64,000 bases of DNA, from NCBI GenBank assembly GCA_963840835.1, contig CAWJAM010000011.1, forward strand, positions 1-64,000, read 5' to 3'. The translations under genes and the position numbers were made by a program. Positions within the stretch are counted from its first letter, which is position 1, and each line of letters starts with the position of its first letter. This document shows positions 33,776-42,785 of the stretch, one piece after another. A model generated the notes under the pieces. It did no database searches. It saw only the letters and a list, made by a program, of their open reading frames with translations, and had not been told where the DNA came from. The DNA is from Rubrobacter_D sp963840835 (GTDB lineage: Bacteria > Actinomycetota > Rubrobacteria > Rubrobacterales > Rubrobacteraceae).

Positions 33776-34270
33776 GGCCACAAGCCCGAACGTAGTGTAC
33801 GTAATTACCATCGCCCCACTGGACGGTTACGGTCACCCTGATCAGATCGGTAGGCGTAGTACTGGTGTCGAGAGTCCAATCTGGCGGAGGATCATCCGGG
33901 TCCGGGTCAGTGGGTCGGCTGCGACCATGTACTGCTTCTCGACGATGTACTCGAAACTCGCAAAGCCAGCCTGCGCCATCGGCGGATCGGTCAGATACTT
34001 GCCATTGACGTACGTGGTTGTGGTCCCTGCAGGTTGCGGAAAGTTGTTCCTGAGGTCTTGGATAGCGTTGTCGCCGCTATCGAAAGGCAGGCTCTTGGCC
34101 TCCTCCAGCTTCAGGTTCGCCAGTGCGCGCGCCTTATCGTAGTTGCTACTTGTCGTCGCCGAGTTGAGCCCCATGTCGAACATGCCGACCATCGGGAGGA
34201 TGGCGATGGCGAGGATCATGATCGAGACCATGACCTCGACCAGCGAGTAGCCGGACTCTTCTCTCAGGGT
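33776..34270 (-). pseudogene. PilV-like prepilin (frameshifted)
   Basis: TLREESGYSLVEVMVSIMIL then AIAILPMVGMFDMGLNSATT is a prepilin N-terminus; DKARALANLKLEEAKSLPF and ASFEYIVEKQYMVAADP are typical PilV body segments. Near 33900 the frame shifts to DPDDPPPDWTLDTSTTPTDL, IRVTVTVQWGDGNY. No start codon precedes TLREESG in frame because a TAG sits directly before it, so an indel is likely there too. Located between the FimT-like and PilW-like genes in one operon. Confidence 0.72.
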
Positions 34271-34279
34271 CTACAGGCG

Positions 34280-34775
34280 GATCAATCTGTATCCTCGATG
34301 TCGCCGGTATTAATCTCTATGTCATGGTGCTGGTCATCGTCGTCTGATCTGCGACGATCTAACCGTGATGCGCCGCCGGTGAATGCGCCGCGCCGTCAGG
34401 CTCGACCCGATGGTCGCACCATGGTCGGCATCGACGTGATCGCTCGCGTCGGCATCGTCTACGATCTTCATCCACGGCAGAGTCATCGTTCAAGTCTCGG
34501 TAGAGGGTCGATCCCGTAGGACCAATGGTGTACGTCGAGCTGCCGGCGTCAAGACTCAACCTGCCAGTCGCTCAAGCCGGTTGGTCGCCTTGGTATGCGC
34601 CAGCCGCAGGTCCGCGACGAGCTGGTTCGTCGCCGAGTCCACCCGGCGGCTCTCGATCGACACCGAACCAGGTGGAGGTGGCTATCGCGAACACTATGCC
34701 CATCATAATGATAACGAGCAGCACCTCGACCAGGGTAAAGCCGCGCTCGTCTTCCCAGGCCCCCTGCCGGCTCAT
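34280..34775 (-). pseudogene. FimT/GspH-like prepilin (frameshifted)
   Basis: The ATG at 34775 (GGAGTGAG upstream) begins MSRQGAWEDERGFTLVEVLL then VIIMMGIVFAIATSTWF, a prepilin with cleavage after Gly and Glu at +5. After an indel the next segment is SRRVDSATNQLVADLRLAHT, the helix typical of FimT/GspH, followed in another frame by SLDAGSSTYTIGPTGSTLYR. It starts five bases after the sigma-factor stop, so both are co-transcribed. The C-terminus is uncertain. Confidence 0.72.
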
Positions 34776-34780
34776 TTATC

Positions 34781-35575
34781 TCACTCCAGACCCCAGCTAC
34801 CCGCGCCCTCTGAACCCTTCAGGGCCTCCGAGCTCTTCAGGACCTTGACGGCCGAGGCCACGGTACGCGAGGTCTTGCGCTGGGAGAGCCCCAGCTTCTT
34901 CCCGATCTCCGTCTGGCAGAGGTCCTTGTAGAAGAAGAGGTAGACGACCTTGCGCTGGAGCTCGGTCAGGGACTCCAGCGCCTGCTCGAGCAGGATGCGG
35001 TCCTCGACGGGCAGCGAGAAGGTCTCGTAGCGGAGGCTCTTGATGGCCGAGACATCGACCTCCTCGTCCTCGCCCGCGTCCAGCGACATCACGTCGGTGT
35101 CGCAGAAGAGCTTCATCAGCTCGGAGACGCCCTCGGGGGTGATGTTCACCTCCCCCGCCACCTCCTCGACGAGCGGCGGGCTGCCGAGCTCGGCCGTGAG
35201 CCTCGTGGTCGCCTCGGAGACCCTGGCGTGCAGGCTGCGCGCCCAGCGGGGCCTCTTCACGAGCGCCGCGTCGCGGAGGTGGTGTTTGATCTCACCCTCT
35301 ATCATGGAGTAGGCATAAGAACTGAACTTCGCCTCCGAGTCAAGCCTGTAGCCGTTGACGGCCTTCATCAAACCGACGTAGCCGACCTGGAGGAGGTCCT
35401 CGTAGGACTCCTCAGAACATGCCGCGTACCGGCCGACCACGTGGTTCAGGATTTTCGCGTGCATAGAGAGGATGCGCTCGATCGCCCGCCGGTCGCCCCG
35501 CTCCCTGTAAGCTTCGATCAGGCCAACGACCGGGTCGCTCGCAGTACGGTTCTCTTTTGGGGTCGTCACGGTCAT
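34781..35575 (-). CDS. Sigma-70 family RNA polymerase sigma factor
   Basis: A 264-residue alternative sigma factor of the FliA/WhiG/SigB-like group. Region 2: ESYEDLLQVGYVGLMKAVNG, YRLDSEAKFSSYAYSMIEGE and IKHHLRD, covering core binding and -10 recognition. Region 3: ARVSEATTRLTAELGSPPLV. Region 4: SLTELQRKVVYLFFYKDLCQ, TEIGKKLGLSQRKTSRTVAS, the -35 helix-turn-helix. The ATG at 35575 is used. It is intact and is the first gene of an operon with four prepilin genes, so it probably controls pilus expression and perhaps itself. Confidence 0.9.
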   Translation of the reverse strand: MTVTTPKENRTASDPVVGLIEAYRERGDRRAIERILSMHAKILNHVVGRYAACSEESYEDLLQVGYVGLMKAVNGYRLDSEAKFSSYAYSMIEGEIKHHLRDAALVKRPRWARSLHARVSEATTRLTAELGSPPLVEEVAGEVNITPEGVSELMKLFCDTDVMSLDAGEDEEVDVSAIKSLRYETFSLPVEDRILLEQALESLTELQRKVVYLFFYKDLCQTEIGKKLGLSQRKTSRTVASAVKVLKSSEALKGSEGAGSWGLE

Positions 35576-35644
35576 CGCACACCTAGTATCGCGAAGGCGA
35601 TGGGGTATGCCTATATGCCATGCGGCCATTTTTGGGTAGCATTC

Positions 35645-35697
35645 ACAGTCAGCAATTCAGCCGGTCAGCATTTCAGCTTGTCAGCTCCTCTGCAAAC
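35645..35697. repeat. GCTGANNN octamer array
   Basis: CACAGTCAGCAATTCAGCCG, GTCAGCATTTCAGCTTGTCA, GC: five or six octamers, one orientation only. It ends four bases before the toxin stop codon. Confidence 0.8.
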
Positions 35698-35701
35698 AGC
35701 T

Positions 35702-36106
35702 TTAGTTACGGGCGGCTTCCTGGGGCGTGTCCGCTGTCTGTTCATCGCGGGCGAAGAGATCTCGCAGACGACCGAGGATTTCATTCAACTTCTCTTCCTT
35801 GATGGCGCCGAAGCGACCGGCGATCAGCGAATGGTGCGTGGTGAAGAGCTTGCCAACCTTTACGACGCTTTCTTTGGGCAACTCCTTCTCGGCCATGTCC
35901 CCGGTTACGAGCGGCACCTCCCAGGCCGAGAGCTGCTCGGGTACATGCGAGGTGATGGCGCAGAGGACCAGGTCTTCCTCGTGAAAGCCCTCAGGAGAGA
36001 CGACCAGGGCGGGCCTCCGCTTCCTACCTGAAAGGTCGGTGAAAGGGAACGGCACCAACACCACCGATCCCCTCGGGTAAGTGACTTCTGCCCGACGAGA
36101 TGTCAA
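35702..36106 (-). CDS. PemK/MazF-family toxin
   Basis: An endoribonuclease toxin of a type II module, 134 residues. The SH3-like fold signature is RGSVVLVPFPFTDLSGRKRR then PALVVSPEG, followed by EDLVLCAITSHVP and KELPKESVVKVGKLFTTHHS. MazF-type enzymes cleave mRNA at short motifs. The start is a TTG or a slightly later codon. The antitoxin gene ends six bases upstream. The long Glu/Arg tail (KEEKLNEILGRLRDLFARDE) may bind the antitoxin. Confidence 0.88.
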   Translation of the reverse strand: MTSRRAEVTYPRGSVVLVPFPFTDLSGRKRRPALVVSPEGFHEEDLVLCAITSHVPEQLSAWEVPLVTGDMAEKELPKESVVKVGKLFTTHHSLIAGRFGAIKEEKLNEILGRLRDLFARDEQTADTPQEAARN

Positions 36107-36112
36107 GGAACC

Positions 36113-36403
36113 CTAACCCTCGGCGCCTTCGGCGGCACGGTCCCCGATCTCGTCCCAGACGGCGTCGTCCTCGTTCTCCCAAAACGAGAAAGCACCCTCG
36201 CTGGCCGCGAGCCAACCCAGCGTCTCCCGCTCGGCACGCCCCGCCTCCGAGGCCAAAGCCTGTCGCAGTGCTTCCTGGTCGATGGGCGAGATGACGGCGA
36301 CCGCCTCTCCCCTGTGGGTAATCAGGACCCTCTCCCCCATCCTGACCCGCTTTATGATCTCGCCCGTGTGCTGCTTGAGCTCCCTGGCCCCAACCTGCTC
36401 CAC
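36113..36403 (-). CDS. Phd/YefM-family antitoxin
   Basis: A 96-residue antitoxin. The N-terminal Phd DNA-binding fold reads QVGARELKQHTGEIIKRVRM, GERVLITHRGEAVAVISPID; the C-terminal acidic part (AFSFWENEDDAVWDEIGDRA) would wrap the toxin. The GTG at 36403 follows GGAAGGACG. The antitoxin gene precedes the toxin gene, the usual order, and the dimer would repress the shared promoter. Confidence 0.88.
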   Translation of the reverse strand: MEQVGARELKQHTGEIIKRVRMGERVLITHRGEAVAVISPIDQEALRQALASEAGRAERETLGWLAASEGAFSFWENEDDAVWDEIGDRAAEGAEG

Positions 36404-36517
36404 CGATGCGTCCTTCCGCTCGCCCGTGACGCCCACTCGCGATAAAAGTGAATACAATCGTATCACGTCAAGTCTGGATGCATATCGAGGGCATGACAGG
36501 GCCAGCCACCGACCGCA

Positions 36518-36556
36518 GGTTCCTGATGCCTGTAGCCTGAAACCTGTTGCCTGAGA
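36518..36556. repeat. CCTGA-type repeat array
   Basis: GTTCCTGATGCCTGTAGCCT, GAAACCTGTTGCCTGAG: tandem 7-8-mers with invariant CCTGA or CCTGT. Same family as arrays at 38216, 47362-47756 and 54251. Confidence 0.75.
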
Positions 36557-36657
36557 AGATAGAAGTCGGATTTCTCGACATCTATACTACGGTGTATGTC
36601 TTGTAGAGGATACTGGGGTAGCGTGATCGGTACCAGAGGGAGGGGCGTGGGACGAGG

Positions 36658-37227
36658 ATGCTCGGGGCTGAGGTCAAGAAGAGGCGCTTCGGGGTCGGTG
36701 AGTACCACCGGATGGCAGAGGCCGGAATACTCGGCGAGGACGACCGGGTGGAGCTGGCTGACGGCGAGATCGTCGAGATGACGCCGATCGGCTGGCGGCA
36801 CGTCCGGGCCGTGACGATCCTCACTCAGCTCCTGGCCGGCGCGCTGCCCGGTTATTACGCCAGCGTGCAGAACCCGGTCGTTTTCGGCGAGCACGACGAG
36901 CGCCAACCCGATCTGGCCCTCGTGCGGGCGGAGGCCCTGGAGGGCGCCCTGCCCGACGCTACCGACCTGGCGCTCGTGGTGGAGGTGGCCGAGACTTCGC
37001 TCTCTTACGACAGGGAAGTCAAGATCCCCCTTTACGCGCGCACCGGGGTGCCCGAGGCGTGGGTGGTGGACCTGGCGGCCAGCGCGATAGAAGTTTACGC
37101 CTCACCGGGGTCAGGCGGACGCTACGCCGAAAGGCGGACCTTCGCACGCGAAGAGGAGTTGCGCTCCTTTACCGTAGCCGATCTCCGCTTCGCGGTTCGC
37201 GACGTGGTCGGGCAGGAGCGCGGGTAG
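36658..37227 (+). CDS. Uma2-family putative restriction-like endonuclease
   Basis: A 189-residue Uma2 (DUF820) protein with the PD-(D/E)xK nuclease core: GEYHRMAEAGILGEDDRVEL, then ADGEIVEMTPIGWRH, VVFGEHDERQPDLALVR (Asp of the metal site), LALVVEVAETSLSYDREVKI (ExxK-like strand and helix) and YARTGVPEAWVVDLAAS. The family is abundant in cyanobacteria and other phyla; the function is unproven and suspected to relate to DNA or mobile elements. GGACGAGG precedes the ATG. Flanked by CCTGA and GCTGA arrays. Confidence 0.9.
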   Translation: MLGAEVKKRRFGVGEYHRMAEAGILGEDDRVELADGEIVEMTPIGWRHVRAVTILTQLLAGALPGYYASVQNPVVFGEHDERQPDLALVRAEALEGALPDATDLALVVEVAETSLSYDREVKIPLYARTGVPEAWVVDLAASAIEVYASPGSGGRYAERRTFAREEELRSFTVADLRFAVRDVVGQERG

Positions 37228-37235
37228 CTGATTGA

Positions 37236-37292
37236 GCACTTCAGCACTCAGCTAGTCAGCACTGCAGCTGAAATGCTGACTTGCTGAGCGCT
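37236..37292. repeat. GCTGANNN inverted array
   Basis: It fills the gap between the converging Uma2 and prepilin-peptidase stops. GAGCACTTCAGCACTCAGCT and AGTCAGC on the left are inverse to GCTGAAATGCTGACTTGCTG on the right. Confidence 0.85.
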
Positions 37293-37300
37293 GATATGCT

Positions 37301-38044
37301 TTATGTCACCAGGTTCATGTACAGACTCCAGAGCTGCGGACCCGCGAAGAGGCTGATGACCCCTCCTAGGGCCATGAACAGTCCGAAAGGCAGGGCGCTG
37401 CGTCGCTGTACTTTACCCGCGGCCATTAGGAGGCCGCCCGAGACGGCGCCGAGCAGGGCGCCGAGGAACACGGCCAGGGCGGCGTAGGGACCCAGGAAGG
37501 CCCCGAGCATCCCGCCCATCTTGACGTCGCCCATGCCCATCCCGCTGGGGTAGGCGAGCGCCAGCCCCAGCAGGGCTCCGGCTACGGCCAGGGCACAGAG
37601 CGGGTACGTCCACCAGCCCGCCGGGTTGGCCAGGATGGAGAGTGCCAGTCCCGCCAGGGCGGCGGGGCCGACGATCACGTTCGGCAGCAGCCGGTGCTCG
37701 AGGTCGATGACTGCGAGCGCGATGAGGGTCGAGATCAGGACCAGCGCGGGGAGCAACTCCAGGCTCACCCCGAACTCGTAGGCCGCGGCCCCGAAGAGGA
37801 GCCCGGTCAGCGCCTCCACCGCAGGGTAGCGGGCCGAGATGCGCTCCTTGCAGTTCCTGCACCGCCCGCGGAGCAGCAGGTAGGAGATGAGGGGCACGTT
37901 GTCCCGGGCCCGGATGGGCTCTCCGCAGTGCGGGCAGTGGGACGCCGGCCACACTATCGACTCGCGGCGGGGCACGCGGTGGATCACGACGTTCAAAAAG
38001 CTGCCGACCACCAGCCCGAAGAGGACCGCCACGAAGACTAGCAA
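37301..38044 (-). CDS. pilD: Prepilin peptidase (A24 aspartyl protease)
   Basis: A 247-residue membrane enzyme that cleaves the prepilin leader and N-methylates the new N-terminus. The N-terminal methylase domain has the paired CPHC and CRNC zinc motifs, with GSFLNVVIHRVPRRES. The peptidase Asp residues lie in LAVIDLEHRLLPN and SGMGMGDVKMGGMLGAFLG (GxGD). Eight predicted helices. Start TTG with GAGGAGCGG upstream. It is intact and serves the prepilin genes at 31-35 kb. Confidence 0.93.
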   Translation of the reverse strand: MLVFVAVLFGLVVGSFLNVVIHRVPRRESIVWPASHCPHCGEPIRARDNVPLISYLLLRGRCRNCKERISARYPAVEALTGLLFGAAAYEFGVSLELLPALVLISTLIALAVIDLEHRLLPNVIVGPAALAGLALSILANPAGWWTYPLCALAVAGALLGLALAYPSGMGMGDVKMGGMLGAFLGPYAALAVFLGALLGAVSGGLLMAAGKVQRRSALPFGLFMALGGVISLFAGPQLWSLYMNLVT

Positions 38045-38277
38045 GCCCCGCTCCTCTGCTCAGAGCACATCCGAGTCACGTTGAGCCGCAGGAAGCGTCT
38101 GTATTACGCAGCGAATATCCCGGCACATCCGGCAACGATCGTGGAGCGGGCTTCGCGGGCATGACGTCGAGACGTCTGTCCGATGCGCTACAAGGGACCG
38201 GATCACGCCGTGAACCATCCTGAAGCCTGAAACCTCGTTGCCCTGACGTCGCGAACTGCTCATGCCTGCATCGCAGC
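38045..38277. repeat. Gap between pilC and pilD with CCTGA repeats
   Basis: No gene. A short CCTGAAGCCTGAAACC motif lies at 38219-38234. The gap may separate transcription units, although both neighbours run in the same direction. Confidence 0.45.
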
Positions 38278-39491
38278 TTACTCGATGAGGTCGAAGATCT
38301 CGAACATCGGCAGGTACATCGAGATCACGATGCCACCGACTATGCCGCCGACCACCACTATCATCAGGGGCTCTATGATCGAGGTCAGGGCCTTTACCGC
38401 GGCGTCGACCTCGGACTCGTAGAACTCGGCTATCTTGGTCAGCATCCCGTCTATGTCGCCCGTCTCCTCCCCGACGGCGATCATGCGCGTCACCATCGGC
38501 GGGAAGACGGGCTCCTCTTCGAGCGGCTTGTAGATGGGGATGCCCTCGCGGATGGCGTCCCTGCTCTTGAGGAGGGCGTTCTCCACGACCCAGTTGCCCG
38601 AGGACGTGGCCGTTATCTCTATGGCCTGCAAGATCGGAACGCCCGCCGCGCTCAGGGTGCCGAGGGTGCGCGCGAAGCGGGCGAGGACGGCCTTCTGCAC
38701 GACGTCCCCGATCTTGGCCGGTATCCTGAGCACCGCCCGTCCCCATACCTTCCTGCCCTGCTCGGTCTTCTTCCACCGAAAGAACAGGTACACGCCGAGC
38801 GCCCATCGCGGCGTACACGAGAATTCCCCAGAAGCTGGTCAGGATGTCGGAGAGGAGCATGCAAATCCGGGTCGGCAGCGGGAGCGTCCCCCCGAGGTCC
38901 TGGAACATCTTGGCGAAGACGGGAACGATGAAGATGAGCATGAAAGAGGCGGCCAGGATCGCCAGGATCAGGACCACGACGGGGTAGGTCAGCGCGCTCC
39001 TGATCTTGCGCCTGAGGTCCTGATCCTTCTCCAACTGGTCGGCGATGCGCAGCAGGACGCCGTCGAGGATGCCCCCGATCTCCCCGGCCTTCACCATCTC
39101 CACGTAGAGGCGGGAGAAGGCGTCGGGGTGCTTCTCGAGGGCCTCGGAGAGGGAGAGGCCGGCCTCAACGTCCTTGCGCACGGCGACGACCACTTCCTTG
39201 AGCTTCGGGTTCTCGGTCTGCTCGGAGAGGACGTAGAGCGCCCGCACGATAGGGAGGCCGGCGTTGATCATGGTCGCAAGCTGGCGGGAGAAGACCACGA
39301 GGTCGCTGAGTTTGATCCTCTTGAAGGGCGCGAGGATATCCTTCTTGGCGACGCTCTGCTCTTTTACGTCTATGACCATAAGCCCCTGCTTGCGGAGCTC
39401 GTGAGGCCACGGCCATCGTGCCCGACCCTTCCGTCTTGTCCTGGACGATCTCGCCCTGCTGGTCGAGGGCCTTGTAGGTGTAGAGCGCCAT
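38278..39491 (-). pseudogene. pilC: Type IV pilus inner-membrane platform PilC (two frameshifts)
   Basis: Polytopic platform protein that couples PilB/PilT to the pilus. Start MALYTYKALDQQGEIVQDKT at 39491 with GGGAGGAGATAG upstream. After an indel near 39415 the reading is LRKQGLMVIDVKEQSVAKKD, then LSDLVVFSRQLATMINAGLP, EALEKHPDAFSRLYVEMVKA and GEIGGILDGVLLRIADQLEK. A second indel near 38800 leads to MYLFFRWKKTEQGRKVWG, the second GspF domain (TLGTLSAAGVPILQAIEITA; MIAVGEETGDIDGMLTKIAE). Total length about 404 residues, normal for the family. Confidence 0.88.
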
Positions 39492-39495
39492 CCGC

Positions 39496-40606
39496 TATCT
39501 CCTCCCGTAGGCCGTCGCGGCCGCCGTTTGCGGCTTCGAGCGAGCCGCCGGCGAGGCGCATGAGCTCGTCGGGATTGCTGGAGCGCTTCTCGGCCTCCGC
39601 GCGGGAGATGAGCCCTCGCCGCACGAGGTCTACGAGCGCCGCGTCCATGGTCTGCATCCCGAACTTGCCGCCGGTCTGCATGGCGGAGTAGATCTGGTGG
39701 TTCTTCCCCTCCCTGATGAGGTTCCTCACCCCCGGCGTCGGCATGAGCACCTCGCACGCCACGACCCGCCCCTTGCCGTCGTAGGTGGGGATGAGCGTCT
39801 GGGTGATGATGCCCTGCAGGGCGTTGGCGAGCTGCGCGCGGATCTGGTGCTGCTGGTGCGGCGGGAAGACGTCTATGACCCTGTCGATGGTCTGGGGGGC
39901 GTCCTGGGTGTGCAGCGTCCCGAAGACGAGGTGCCCGGTCTCGGCCGCCGTCACGGCGAGCGCGATGGTCTCCAGGTCGCGCATCTCGCCGACGAGTATC
40001 ACGTCGGGGTCCTGCCTCAGCACGTGCTTTAGCGCCTGGGCGAAGCTCTTGGTGTCCTGGTTGACCTCGCGCTGGTTGACGATGCACTGCTTGTGGGTGT
40101 GGAGGAACTCTATGGGGTCCTCCACGCTCATGATGTGCTCGTGCCTGGTCCTGTTGATCTTGTCGATCATGGCGGCGAGGGTGGTCGATTTGCCGCTACC
40201 CGTCGGGCCCGTGACCAGGACGAGCCCGCGCGGCTTCTCGGTGAGGTCCTCGACGGCCTCCGGCAACCCGAGCTCTGGCGATGCTCATTATCTCGCTCGG
40301 GACGGTACGGAAAGCGGCACCCAGGGCGCCCCTCTGGAAGTAGACGTTCACCCTGAAGCGGGCGCTGTTCGGCACCGCGTAGCTGAAGTCCAGCTCCCAC
40401 TCGTTCTCCAGGCGCTGGCGCTGGTCGGTGGAGAGGAGGTCGTAGATCAGGTCGCGCGTCGCGTTGGATGTCAGGGGTGGATAATCAAGCGGCTGCACTT
40501 TGCCGCTGATGCGAACCATGGGTGGCAGGTCGGCCGTAATGTGGAGGTCGCTCGCCCCCATACTTACGGCGTCCAGTAAGTAGTCGCTCAGGCCGCTCTC
40601 GTTCAT
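39496..40606 (-). pseudogene. pilT: Twitching ATPase PilT (frameshifted)
   Basis: Hexameric retraction ATPase. Start ATG 40606 (GGAGGATGAG upstream): LSDYLLDAVSMGASDLHITA. Near 40270 one indel separates PSEIMSI from the next block PEAVEDLTEKPRGLVLVTGP with Walker A GPTGSGKSTTLAAMI, Asp box EDPIEF, Walker B ILVGEMRDLETI and His box AAETGHLVFGTLHTQDA. A second indel near the end would bring in the TAG at 39496 just before pilC. Middle gene of pilB-pilT-pilC. A second, intact pilT is at 42786 on the other strand. Confidence 0.88.
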
Positions 40607-40691
40607 AATCTCATCCTCCGGTGGCTACCCACTAGATCTGCCGGAAAATGTATCATGGATTTCATTTCCCAGGCATACAATCGACGCGGTC

Positions 40692-42459
40692 TTACAAGGT
40701 CTTTAACGCTTCTTCGATGGTCGTTACGCCGTCGGCGGCCTTCAGCAGACCGTCGTCGCGCAGGCGCACCATCCCCTGGCTCTCGGCGAGGCTTCTGATC
40801 TCACCCGCCGCGGACCGCAGGAGTATGAGCTTCCGGATCTCGTCGGTTATCAGCATGAGCTCGTAGATGCCGGTCCTCCCGCGGTAGCCGCTCCCGCCGC
40901 ACCGGCGGCAGCCGACGGCCTTGTGGAAGCGGAACTCCTCAGGGGCGAGGGCGAACGGGAACTCCATGCCTTCCAGGATCTCATGTTCGATATCGACGGG
41001 CTGCCTTGCAACGCTCGCAGAGCTTCCTCACGAGCCTCTGGGCGATCACGCAGTCGATCGCCGAGGAGGTGAGGAAGGGCTCGACGCCCATGTCGGTCAG
41101 GCGGCTAAGGGCGCCGGGGGCATCGTTGGTGTGAAGCGTGGCCAGGACCAGGTGGCCCGTCAGGGCGGCCTCGACGCTGATCTTGGCGGTGTCCATGTCG
41201 CGTATCTCGCCTATCATCACGATATCGGGGTCGGCGCGCAGGATGCTCCTCAGGCCAGAGGCGAAGGTCAGACCGGCCTTGGGGTTGATCTGGACCTGGT
41301 TCAGGCCGGGTATCTTGTACTCGACGGGGTCCTCGACGGTTATGATGTTCTTCTCCGGGGAGTTCAGCTCTCTAAGGGTGGCGTAGAGCGTCGTTGACTT
41401 GCCTGAGCCCGTCGGCCCCGTGACCAGGATGGCCCCGTACGGCCTGCGGAAGACGGCCTCGTAGCGCTCGTAGTCCCGCTGCACGAAGCCAAGCTTCTGC
41501 AGGTCCGGGTCCACGGCGGACGTGTCGAGAAGCCTGAGCACGACCTTCTCGCCGTAGGCCGTTGGCAGCGAGGCGACCCTGAAGTCTATCTTCTGGTTGT
41601 TGAGCCTGACGGAGAAGCGCCCGTCCTGGGGCACCCGCTTCTCCGCGATGTTCAGCTCCCCGAGCAGCTTGAACCTGGCCGTCACGGCGTGCTGGAGCTT
41701 GGGGGGGATGGACATTACCTCCCTCAGGACGCCGTCCACCCTGAAGCGGACCGTCACCTCGCGCGCCTGCGGCTCGATGTGGATGTCCGAGGCGCCGTCG
41801 CCGACCGCGTGCTGCAGCACGGAGGTCACGAGGCGAATGATCGGCTTCTCGTCGGGGCCCGCTTCGGCCCCGATGTCCAGGTCCCTGATGTCCTCGGCGC
41901 CTTCGCCCGCCGCATCTTCGAGGATCTTGGTGATCTGCTCGCCCGTGGCGAAGATCTTGGCCTGCGTGTTGCGGATCTCGTCCTCGGTGGCGACGACGGG
42001 GGTTATCTGGTAGCCGGAGGTGATCCTCAGGTCTTCGAGGGCGTAGAGGTTGTTCGGATCGCTCATCGCCACGACGAGGTGCCTGGTAGGGGAGATCCTG
42101 AGCGGGATGGCGCCGTGCTTGCGCAGCAACCTCTCGGGCACGAGGCTGACCACGTCGCGGTCGACGTCCCTCTCGGTGAGCTCCACGAAGTCGAGCCCGA
42201 GCCGCTGGGCGTGGGCCTGGGCCAGGTCGGCGCCGGAGATGAACCCGAGCGAGAGCATGACCTTGCCAAGGTCCTTGCGGGGTTGGTCCTTCTGGGCCTC
42301 CAGCGCCAGGCGCACCTGCTCCTCGCTCACCTTACCCTGGTAGACGAGCACGTCGGAGACCTTCTCTGCTCCTGTGCTGACCTTCTTGTTAACAGGAACA
42401 TCGGGATACGCGCCGTTCTGCCTGAGCGCGATCTCCTTGTTCCCTATCTCGTAACTCAC
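40692..42459 (-). pseudogene. pilB: Pilus extension ATPase PilB (one frameshift)
   Basis: Hexameric ATPase driving pilin polymerisation. GTG start at 42459 after AGGAGAACGGACAG. The N-terminal MshE/GspE_N domain reads EEQVRLALEAQKDQPRKDLG, GKVMLSLGFISGADLAQAHA. The ATPase core has Walker A GPTGSGKSTTLYATLR, Asp box VEDPVEY, Walker B IVMIGEIRDMDTA and His box TGHLVLATLHTNDAPGALSR. The zinc tetracysteine is split by the single indel near 41005: CERCK before, CRRCGGSGYRGRTGIYELM after. It ends EEALKTL at 40692. Otherwise complete, about 588 residues. Confidence 0.9.
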
Positions 42460-42785
42460 CTGTCCGTTCTCCTCACAAGGTCCGAAACGGACCCGTATCT
42501 TAGCCTAGTCCAGAGCCGCCCGTAAGTATGACAACCGTCAGCCAACGCGCCAATATGCCAGGTGGACATTTCGGAGAAATGTCCGCACGCTGCCTTTGGC
42601 AGCTTGTCAGCACTTCAGCACTTCAGCATTTCAGCTTTGTGCATTCGGCATCCTTTCGGACTCGGCATTGGGTTGTCATGTTCTATATTCGGCCGGGTTG
42701 GCCTGACTGTTAAGATGTTGGGGAGGTGTGGTCTTTGGGGCGATGGGGGGTTGCGTCGCTGTGTTTGGGGAGGTGGGATGAGGTG
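42460..42785. other. Divergent intergenic region with hairpin array
   Basis: Between pilB (left) and the second pilT (right). Apart from the array at 42552-42640 there is nothing coding; promoters for both directions are expected here. Confidence 0.45.
42552..42640. repeat. GCTGANNN array with AATATGCC end motif
   Basis: AATATGCCAGGTGGACATTT, a hairpin GGACATTTCGGAGAAATGTCC-like dyad, the GCTGCCTTTGGCAGC dyad, then TTGTCAGCACTTCAGCACTT, CAGCATTTCAGC. The first 20 bases recur inverted at 44057-44076 with one mismatch. Confidence 0.85.

Noticed and set aside
40250..41010. Programmed frameshifting in pilT/pilB
   Set aside because: No slippery heptamer plus structure was seen, and similar breaks occur in a dozen unrelated genes.
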